Origin: Fidelibacterota bacterium
Lineage (GTDB): Bacteria; Marinisomatota; Marinisomatia; Marinisomatales; UBA1611
Assembly: GCA_002718285.1 (NCBI GenBank)
Contig: PBAR01000001.1
Coordinates: forward strand, 217,304 to 241,251
DNA: 23,948 nt
Reading direction: 5' to 3'
A program made the position numbers and the translations under genes. The notes under the pieces were generated by a model that saw only the letters and a list, made by a program, of their open reading frames with translations, was not told the DNA's origin and made no database searches. Shown piece by piece: positions 1 to 6,994 of the stretch. The stretch's first letter is position 1. Each line of letters starts with the position of its first letter.

Positions 1-365
1 GCTTGAAAAGGTGAAGGTAAATTTGAAAACAATCCAGTCTTTTTATGGTGAATCATAGATGTTTGCCCATGAAGAATTTCATTGGATTGACATATGTTCA
101 CACCATAAACAGAGCCTATAGATTGATGTCCAAGACATACCCCTAAGATTGGAGTTTCCCCTTTTGCTTTTTCTATAACTTTGATTGAAATACCTGAATT
201 TTCAGGTTTTCCTGGACCTGGAGAAATAATAATTTTATCAGGATTTATATCATCCAAATTTATTTTATCATCATTTTTTCTAACCATAGTGGAGAAGCCC
301 AAAGATTCAACTGCCTGCACTAGGTTATAGGTAAATGAATCGTAATTATCAATAAACAAAATCAT
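1..365 (-). CDS. Glutamine amidotransferase, anthranilate/aminodeoxychorismate synthase component II (TrpG/PabA), partial
   Basis: N-terminal 121 codons of a class-I glutamine amidotransferase, read on the minus strand from an ATG at 365-363 and running off the window edge at position 1. The start MILFIDNYDSFTYNLVQ is the classic TrpG/PabA opening. It is followed by the oxyanion-hole motif SPGPGKPENSG and the nucleophile elbow ILGVCLGHQSIG, whose Cys is the catalytic residue. The last visible part, HGQTSMIHHKKTGLFSNLPS, is also typical of this family. The domain supplies ammonia from glutamine to the chorismate-using partner (TrpE or PabB) for tryptophan or folate synthesis. The sequence alone does not separate TrpG from PabA, because many bacteria use one subunit for both, and the downstream neighbour that could decide it lies outside the window. 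It is divergent from valS. Confidence 0.93.
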   Translation of the reverse strand, partial: MILFIDNYDSFTYNLVQAVESLGFSTMVRKNDDKINLDDINPDKIIISPGPGKPENSGISIKVIEKAKGETPILGVCLGHQSIGSVYGVNICQSNEILHGQTSMIHHKKTGLFSNLPSPFQ

Positions 366-502
366 TTTAATAATATTTAATGAAAACTAATAGTAAATGA
401 AATGTATTATTATAATTCATCTATTGGGATTGGGGAGCTATTCTTCCGTAAAATAACAGACTTCATTTCTAGATAATTTAAAACAAAACAAGTTAATCTT
501 TC
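366..502. other. Divergent intergenic region between trpG/pabA and valS
   Basis: This 137-bp, very AT-rich spacer separates two divergently transcribed genes, so it should hold the promoters for both. I could not find a -35/-10 pair with acceptable spacing on either strand. I also saw no T-box-like leader or terminator hairpin ahead of valS. Confidence 0.4.
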
Positions 503-3139
503 GTGCATGAATCTAAATTGAAAAAAATTTATAATCCTTTAAAAATAGAGGAGCGATGGTATCAACACTGGATAGACAATAATTATTTTCATGCAGATCC
601 AGAATCAAAAAAAGAGTCTTATACAATTGTCATTCCTCCACCTAATGTTACTGGAATGCTAACTATGGGTCACGTATTAAATAATACTATACAGGATATA
701 TTAATACGTAAAGCCAGAATGGAAGATAAAGAAGCTTGCTGGATACCTGGAACTGATCATGCATCTATTGCCACAGAATCTAAAGTAGTTAAAATGCTTG
801 AAGAAAAAGGAATAAATAAAAATGATCTTTCCCGAGAAGAATTTTTAAAATATGCGTGGAAGTGGAAAGAAAAATATGGTGGAATAATTATTCAACAGCT
901 AAAGAAATTGGGGTGCTCATGTGATTGGGAAAGAGAAAGGTTTACAATGGATGATGGATATTCAAGAGCAGTATTGACAGCTTTCGTTAAACTGTATGAA
1001 AAAGGTTTGATCTATAAAGGACATCGTCTTGTAAACTGGTGCCCTATTTCAAAATCAGCCATCAGTGATGAGGAAGTTGTTTATAAGGAAGTGGATGGTA
1101 AGCTCTGGTATTTTCGTTATCCACTCACGAAAAAGGATGGCTACTTAGTAGTTGCTACAACTCGTCCAGAAACAATGTTAGGGGACGCAGCTGTAGCAGT
1201 TCATCCAAAAGATAAACGCTACATCCATTTTATTGGAAAAACAGTAACACTCCCATTGGTGGGTAGAGAAATTCCTATTATAGCAGATGATTACATTGAT
1301 CCAGAATTTGGTACAGGTTGTGTAAAAATAACTCCTGCTCATGATCCCAATGATTTTGAAATGGGAGAAAGGCATGATTTAACTTTTATCAATATAATGA
1401 ATGATGATGCTTCTATGAACAATAATGTTCCAAATAAATACGTGGGTTTAAAAAGAGAAGAAGCTCGTAAAAAAGTAGTTATGGACATGAAATCGATAGG
1501 GCTTTTAGATAATGTAGTTGCTTATACTCATAAAGTAGGTTATTCAGAGAGGGGATACGTCCCTATCGAATCCTATATATCTGAACAATGGTTCATGAAG
1601 ATGGAAGATCTGGCTCAACCTGCATTAGATGCAATTAATAATAATGAAATTACATTTCATCCAAACCACTGGACAAAAACTTACAACCATTGGATGAAAA
1701 ATATCCAAGACTGGTGTATCAGTCGACAGTTATGGTGGGGGCATAAAATTCCCGTATGGTATAATAAAGATGATGTTTCAAAAATACATGTTTCAGTTGA
1801 TGGACCATCTGATCCAGAAAATTGGAAACAAGACCCAGATGTATTGGATACATGGGCTAGTTCATGGTTATGGCCCATAGCAGTACATACTTGGCCTGAA
1901 CCTGGTAATGATTTGAATAAATTTTATCCAACAGATACTTTAGTCACGGGGCCAGATATTATTTTTTTCTGGGTAGCACGTATGATTATAACTGGTTATG
2001 AGTTTATGGATAAGAAACCCTTTAATGATGTTTATTTTACATCAATACTGAGAGATAATACTGGGAAAAAATTAAGTAAATCTTTGGGGAATTCTCCAGA
2101 TCCGTTGGAACTGTTTCATGAGTACGGAACAGATGCTGTTCGGTTTGGTATTATGTTGATGGCTCCGCAAGGTCTTGATGTATTTTTTTCAAAGGATCGT
2201 TTAGATATTGGTCGGAATTTTATGAATAAACTTTGGAATGCTTGTCGCTTTGTACAATTAAATACACCAAAAGATCGGGAATCACAGATTGAAATTATAA
2301 TGACTCAATTGGAATTACCAGAACGATGGATATTAAGCCGCTTGGATCGTGCTATATATGAAATTAATCGACAACTTAATCGTTTCTATTTTAATGAAGC
2401 AGCAAAAGTAATTTATGATTTTGTATGGAATGATTTTTGTGATTGGTATTTAGAGATAGCAAAGATTCGATTTTATTCGGGGAATGATGAACAAGGAGAT
2501 ATAGCCAGAACTATTTGTCTAAAATGTATTCAATCTATTTTAGCACTACTGCATCCATATGCACCATTTATTACCGAGGAGTTATGGAGTCAGTTTAAAG
2601 ATAAAGATAGTAAAGATCTCATTGTAAGTCCGTGGCCATCATCAATCAATGGATTTGAAAATAAAGAGTCAGAACAAAATATGGCTTTAATTCAAAAAAT
2701 AATTACGAGTATACGTAGTGTACGTAGCAGAATGAATGTTTCACCTCGAAAATCTTCAGATTTACTAGTGCGTTGTAATAAAGAAAAAGAGAAATTTATC
2801 CTTCGTTATGAAATTTTGTTTAAATCATTATCAAATACTCAAACCATTCAATGCGGAGAATATTTGAAAAAACCAAAAAAATCATCAACTATTGTAATTG
2901 ATGGGATGGAATTATATATACCGCTTGGTTCATTAGTAGATTTGGACCAGGAAAAGGATCGGATGGAGAAACGGATCATAGAGATTAATAATTTGATTTC
3001 AAGAATAAAAAATAAGTTATCCAATGAAAATTTTGTTAATCGCGCCCCAGAACACGTTGTGGATCGAGAAAGATCAAATCTTTTGAAGCTAACAGATGAA
3101 CTCGATAAAATCACTTCTAACCTAGATATGATACAATGA
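503..3139 (+). CDS. valS: Valyl-tRNA synthetase
   Basis: Class-I aminoacyl-tRNA synthetase that charges tRNA-Val in the cytoplasm. At 878 residues it has normal full length. The N-terminus carries PPPNVTGMLTMGHVLNNT (residues 45-62) with the HIGH-type signature at TMGH (54-57). The KMSKS loop appears as KKLSKS (residues 522-527). The editing domain lies between them (around 200-400, with ATTRPETMLGD). An anticodon-binding domain follows. The C-terminus (about 817-878) is a charged coiled coil typical of the ValRS tRNA-binding arm. The start is GTG at 503: an in-frame stop lies only nine bases upstream and the first in-frame alternative is a TTG at 518. The sequence most resembles Bacteroidota ValRS (NNTIQD, PGTDHASIATE). 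Its stop overlaps the next gene's start by ATGA. Confidence 0.98.
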   Translation: MHESKLKKIYNPLKIEERWYQHWIDNNYFHADPESKKESYTIVIPPPNVTGMLTMGHVLNNTIQDILIRKARMEDKEACWIPGTDHASIATESKVVKMLEEKGINKNDLSREEFLKYAWKWKEKYGGIIIQQLKKLGCSCDWERERFTMDDGYSRAVLTAFVKLYEKGLIYKGHRLVNWCPISKSAISDEEVVYKEVDGKLWYFRYPLTKKDGYLVVATTRPETMLGDAAVAVHPKDKRYIHFIGKTVTLPLVGREIPIIADDYIDPEFGTGCVKITPAHDPNDFEMGERHDLTFINIMNDDASMNNNVPNKYVGLKREEARKKVVMDMKSIGLLDNVVAYTHKVGYSERGYVPIESYISEQWFMKMEDLAQPALDAINNNEITFHPNHWTKTYNHWMKNIQDWCISRQLWWGHKIPVWYNKDDVSKIHVSVDGPSDPENWKQDPDVLDTWASSWLWPIAVHTWPEPGNDLNKFYPTDTLVTGPDIIFFWVARMIITGYEFMDKKPFNDVYFTSILRDNTGKKLSKSLGNSPDPLELFHEYGTDAVRFGIMLMAPQGLDVFFSKDRLDIGRNFMNKLWNACRFVQLNTPKDRESQIEIIMTQLELPERWILSRLDRAIYEINRQLNRFYFNEAAKVIYDFVWNDFCDWYLEIAKIRFYSGNDEQGDIARTICLKCIQSILALLHPYAPFITEELWSQFKDKDSKDLIVSPWPSSINGFENKESEQNMALIQKIITSIRSVRSRMNVSPRKSSDLLVRCNKEKEKFILRYEILFKSLSNTQTIQCGEYLKKPKKSSTIVIDGMELYIPLGSLVDLDQEKDRMEKRIIEINNLISRIKNKLSNENFVNRAPEHVVDRERSNLLKLTDELDKITSNLDMIQ

Positions 3140-4467
3140 TACATAGGATTATATTTTTCATTTTCTGTTTTATTTATGCTGAATCAAGAGATGCGTTATT
3201 AACAATATATAAAGATGGAACTGCTCTTATTAAACAACCAGTAAGGTGGACTGTTACCATTGGAAAAAATATAATTGATTGGGATCAGTTACCAACAGGG
3301 ATACAAAGAGATACGCCATTCTTGAATCTAGATGGTGCAACAATAATGTCACAGAGATTTAATGATAAAGTTTTTTCAAGCGTAGATTACTTTGCTGGCC
3401 TGAAGGGTCAAAAGATTTTTCTTAAGCCTGTTTCTGGGAAAATGATTAATGGAATCCTAATGGAAATAAATCAGAATCATGTCTCAATAGAGTATCGTAA
3501 TAGTATTTATACTTATAATCGTAAAGAATTAGAATATATGAGTGCATCAAATAAAGTAGTTAATCCAATATTTAAACCATATTTGTCCTGGGATATTCAA
3601 TCCAGTATGGCTACCAATCTAAATGGAGAACTAGTATATAAGTCAAAAAATTTTTCTTGGTCAACAGTTTACAGGATCAAGATGGTAGATGAAGTACATG
3701 GCGAATTGATTGCGGAGGCTGTTATTGATAATTCTTCCGATCTTGATTTTACAAATGTTGCTGTACAATTAGTAGAGGGAAATCTTAACAAACTATACAG
3801 TAAAAGATTAAGGAAAAAAAGAGCTGTAGTTTCACAATCAAGAATGGCTCCAGAGAAAATGATGGAGCAAGAAGAATTGGGGGATTATCACATTTACCCT
3901 TTAAAAAATTCTCATAATTTGCAGGCAAAGGAAAGTATTACAGTAAGAATGTATGGCCCCTTAAATGTCAAATATAAAAAAACCTACGTTTTCGAAAATT
4001 CTGAACGTCGACAAAAAGAAGAACCTTTGGAAGTAAAAATTTTGTTGAAAAACACGGAGTCAAATGGATTAGGAATCCCTTTACCTGATGGTAAGATTGA
4101 ACTTTATACCTATTCTAGTATAGGAGGTTTAGAATATATTGGAGCGGATAAAATGGGGCAGGTTCCTAAAGGTCAATCCACAGAGATTACATCAGGTCGT
4201 GCTTTTGATATTGTTGGAAATAGAAAAGTGTTAAATTATGATCGTCAGCGCAAGAGTGAAGAAGCGGTTATAGAAATTAAGGTTACAAATGCCCGAAGTG
4301 AGATTGTAGATATATTATTAATTGAACATATTAACGGTGATTGGATTATCAAGGATGAGTCTCTAGATTACCTAAAAAAAGATGCTTCAACTATTCACTT
4401 TCCATTGGTATTAAATGCCGGAGAAACAAAAAGTGTTTATTATACCTACCGGAAAGAATGGAAGTAA
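3136..4467 (+). CDS. Exported DUF4139-like protein of unknown function
   Basis: A 443-residue protein starting inside the valS stop codon (ATGA), so it is probably translationally coupled to valS. Residues 1-15 form a short hydrophobic signal peptide ending IYA/ES, which places the mature protein in the periplasm or outer membrane. The rest is beta-rich, with no catalytic motif that I can name. The middle (about 150-225, with LSWDIQSS, FSWSTVYRIKM and IDNSSDLDFTNVAVQLVEG) resembles the DUF4139 family, where a Trp-containing strand is followed by an N-(S/N)-S/T-rich strand and a LVAGD-like end. Residues 225-245 are charged (many K/R/E) and may be a linker. The biochemical role is unknown. The link with valS and recG is probably positional only. 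Confidence 0.75.
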   Translation: MIHRIIFFIFCFIYAESRDALLTIYKDGTALIKQPVRWTVTIGKNIIDWDQLPTGIQRDTPFLNLDGATIMSQRFNDKVFSSVDYFAGLKGQKIFLKPVSGKMINGILMEINQNHVSIEYRNSIYTYNRKELEYMSASNKVVNPIFKPYLSWDIQSSMATNLNGELVYKSKNFSWSTVYRIKMVDEVHGELIAEAVIDNSSDLDFTNVAVQLVEGNLNKLYSKRLRKKRAVVSQSRMAPEKMMEQEELGDYHIYPLKNSHNLQAKESITVRMYGPLNVKYKKTYVFENSERRQKEEPLEVKILLKNTESNGLGIPLPDGKIELYTYSSIGGLEYIGADKMGQVPKGQSTEITSGRAFDIVGNRKVLNYDRQRKSEEAVIEIKVTNARSEIVDILLIEHINGDWIIKDESLDYLKKDASTIHFPLVLNAGETKSVYYTYRKEWK

Positions 4468-4496
4468 TACTGGCAGGGATTTCCTACTGAATCTTA

Positions 4497-6578
4497 ATGT
4501 CAGATAACTCTTTGTCTTCTCCTATTTCTAAATTAAGCGGAATAGGGCCAAGAAAGGGATCCATTTTACATGGCCATGGAATTTCACTAATACAAGATTT
4601 ATTATACTATTTTCCTAGACGTTATCTGGATAGAACATCTATTACTCCAATCCGAAAATTAGAAAAAGGAATGACTGCAAACTTAATAGGGAAAGTTGAA
4701 ACTTTTGGCGAAAAATCTATTCGAAGGGGTAAGATTTTCCAAGTAATCATATCAGATGAAACAGGGCTATTAAATCTTACCTGGTTTAATGGTGTTCGTT
4801 TTATAAAAAAACTATTTAAAATTGGTGACCATATTGCGATACATGGGAAAGTAGACTGGTATAATGGGCCATCCATTACTCATCCAGAATTTGATAAACT
4901 CTATCCAGATGATGATCCTATACAGACTGGTATTATTGTGCCTCTTTATCCATTAACTAATGAATTACGATTAAATGGTATAGACCAACGTTTATTCAGA
5001 AAAATGGTCCGGGAAGTTTTTAGGTTGGGGTTAATTATTCCAGAGTTTTTTCCTAAATCAATAATAAAAAATTATAAATTAATTTCTAGAGAACAAGCAT
5101 TAAATCAGATTCATTTTGCTGATAATACTCTAAATCTAAATGATGCACGAAGACGATTAAAATTTGAAGAACATTTTTTTTTACAATTACTCATGGCGCA
5201 CCGGAAAAAAAATATTGAGCTTTTAAAAACTAAAGCCTTACGAAATATTGGACCTTATTTTCATACTATTTCTGATGGACTAAATTTTGAGTTAACAGGT
5301 GCTCAAAAAAGAGTTATTAAACAAATTCACCAAGATCTAAGAAAAAAGGTGGCGATGAATCGTTTATTGCAGGGCGATGTAGGGTCGGGAAAAACTATTG
5401 TATCTGTTTTGATCACTGCTTTGGTTGTAGGGAATAATGCTCAAGTTGCTATTATGGTACCAACAGAAATTCTTGCATCTCAGCATTATGAGTATTTTTT
5501 ATCCTTTTTGAATAAAGTGAATATTCCATGTGCATTGCTTTTGGGGAATATGAAAAAAAAAGAGCGTCAATCGATTCTTAAAGGATTAAAATCTGGTAAG
5601 GTTTCAGTTGTAATTGGTACACATGCTTTAATTCAGGATGATGTAAAATTTAGAAATCTGGGTATGGTAGTTGTAGATGAACAACACCGATTTGGCGTTA
5701 ATCAGCGACTTAAACTTATTCAAAAAGGTTTCAATCCTCACTTCTTGGCTATGACTGCAACACCTATACCAAGGACATTATCTATCACTTATCATGGAGA
5801 TATGAATCTTTCTATTATTGATGAATTACCAAAAGACCGATTACCTGTTATTACAAAAATTGTAGACCCTGGACGTTTAAAAAAGATATATGCATTTATA
5901 AAAAAGGAAGTTGAATCTAAGCGACAGTGTATGATAATCTATCCATTAATTGAGGAATCTCAAAAATCAGATCTAGCTGCAGCAGTTGAAGCACATCATA
6001 AACTAAGTAAAATAATTTTTCCTAATCTAAATGTAGGTTTGATTCATGGGAAAATGAAATCAGAAGAAAAAGATAAAGTGATGTTGGACTTCTCCAAAAA
6101 TAAAATTAATGTTTTAGTATCCACCACTGTAATTGAAGTTGGTATTGATGTTCCTAATGCAACTATAATGGTAATTGAACATGCAGAACGATTTGGCTTA
6201 ACTCAACTACATCAACTAAGAGGGAGGGTAGGCCGAGGTCCAAATAAAAGCTATTGTATTTTGGTTCGAAGGAATTTAGCAGTAGCAGCTCAATCTCGTT
6301 TAAAGATTATGCAAGAAACAAATAATGGATTTGATATAGCAAATGAAGATTTGAAGATAAGAGGGCCAGGAGAGTATTTTGGAATCAAACAATCGGGATT
6401 TTTTAAGTTTAAGATTGCTAATATTATCACTGATGGCTTGATTGTTAAGGATGCTAGAACTGCTGCTTTTAATATAATTGAAAATGATTCAAGCCTTATA
6501 AAAAAGAGGAATCAAATGTTGCGGGATATTTTTTTTGTAAAATATTCCGATCAATTAAAAGAAATTACATTGTCATAA
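4497..6578 (+). CDS. recG: ATP-dependent DNA helicase RecG
   Basis: Superfamily-2 helicase that remodels stalled replication forks and branch-migrates Holliday junctions. At 693 residues it has the usual family length. The N-terminal wedge region has a helix-hairpin-helix-like start (SKLSGIGPRKGSIL, 11-24), an FPRRY motif and an OB fold (about 58-135). Helicase motifs follow in order: Walker A GDVGSGKT (293-300), the DEQH box VVDEQHRFG (392-400), motif III AMTATPIPRT (418-427), VSTTVIEVGIDVPNA (541-555) and motif VI QLRGRVGRG (573-581). The C-terminal TRG-type segment (DLKIRGPGEYFGIKQSG) is intact. The ATG start has no evident Shine-Dalgarno sequence. The gene sits 29 bp after the DUF4139 gene and probably shares its transcript. 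Confidence 0.98.
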   Translation: MSDNSLSSPISKLSGIGPRKGSILHGHGISLIQDLLYYFPRRYLDRTSITPIRKLEKGMTANLIGKVETFGEKSIRRGKIFQVIISDETGLLNLTWFNGVRFIKKLFKIGDHIAIHGKVDWYNGPSITHPEFDKLYPDDDPIQTGIIVPLYPLTNELRLNGIDQRLFRKMVREVFRLGLIIPEFFPKSIIKNYKLISREQALNQIHFADNTLNLNDARRRLKFEEHFFLQLLMAHRKKNIELLKTKALRNIGPYFHTISDGLNFELTGAQKRVIKQIHQDLRKKVAMNRLLQGDVGSGKTIVSVLITALVVGNNAQVAIMVPTEILASQHYEYFLSFLNKVNIPCALLLGNMKKKERQSILKGLKSGKVSVVIGTHALIQDDVKFRNLGMVVVDEQHRFGVNQRLKLIQKGFNPHFLAMTATPIPRTLSITYHGDMNLSIIDELPKDRLPVITKIVDPGRLKKIYAFIKKEVESKRQCMIIYPLIEESQKSDLAAAVEAHHKLSKIIFPNLNVGLIHGKMKSEEKDKVMLDFSKNKINVLVSTTVIEVGIDVPNATIMVIEHAERFGLTQLHQLRGRVGRGPNKSYCILVRRNLAVAAQSRLKIMQETNNGFDIANEDLKIRGPGEYFGIKQSGFFKFKIANIITDGLIVKDARTAAFNIIENDSSLIKKRNQMLRDIFFVKYSDQLKEITLS

Positions 6579-6986
6579 TCCTTATTCACCATTTTGTAAT
6601 AATAATTGAAAGATTAAATTTGCCAGCTATATGTTGAATAATAGTATCTCTTTTCTGATCCAATACAATAGAGGTGGAATAAAATGATTAATAAAATCCC
6701 GATAAAAAAGAACAAATTTTTATTTATGTAGCACTTTTCAATCTGATACTTGGACTACTATTGGAAAAAACCCTGTGATAAATAAACAGCAAAGAAATTT
6801 AGAATAAGCATTGTTTTATTTAGATTTATATGATTCGGGATAATCTTTTTTATTATGAGGAACAATTATTGATTAATGCTGTTAGTGAAGTGTGAGTAGA
6901 TTATATTGAAGAAAATAAAATTTTATGGGAAAGAAAAATAAAAATGAGGAGAATGATGTTTGAAAAAGCACATCAGAATATAATTC
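6579..6986. other. 408-bp gap between recG and the DUF2723 gene
   Basis: This is the longest stretch without an intact gene. Positions 6579-6670 show no hairpin, tRNA or clear promoter. From 6671 onward it holds the candidate decayed ORF described separately. No open frame over 60 codons is present on either strand. Confidence 0.6.
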
Positions 6987-6994
6987 ATGAATAA
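6684..6994 (+). pseudogene. Decayed small membrane-protein gene (candidate)
   Basis: This fills most of the 408-bp gap between recG and the DUF2723 gene. A strong ribosome-binding site, GAGGTGG (6671-6677), precedes an ATG at 6684, yet that frame stops after 14 codons. Adding one base to the A6 run at 6704-6709 joins MINKIPIKK to EQIFIYVALFNLILGLLLEK, a charged N-terminus leading into one hydrophobic helix. The same downstream frame then has stops at 6776, 6779, 6800, 6821 and 6893, separated by protein-like stretches: IRDNLFYYEEQLLINAVSEV, then VDYIEENKILWERK (from 6896), continuing to a stop at 6992-6994 that overlaps the next start. I read this as a gene of about 100 codons damaged by a frameshift and several nonsense changes. 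I do not recognise the family. Random AT-rich sequence could produce some of this, so confidence is moderate. Confidence 0.45.

Noticed and set aside
366..502. Possible T-box or other riboswitch ahead of valS
   Set aside because: I saw no specifier stem, T-box consensus or terminator/antiterminator pair, and the spacer is short.
6684..6728. 14-codon ORF with a strong ribosome-binding site as a genuine micro-protein gene
   Set aside because: The protein-like sequence continues in another frame immediately after a homopolymer run, so a damaged longer gene is the better explanation.
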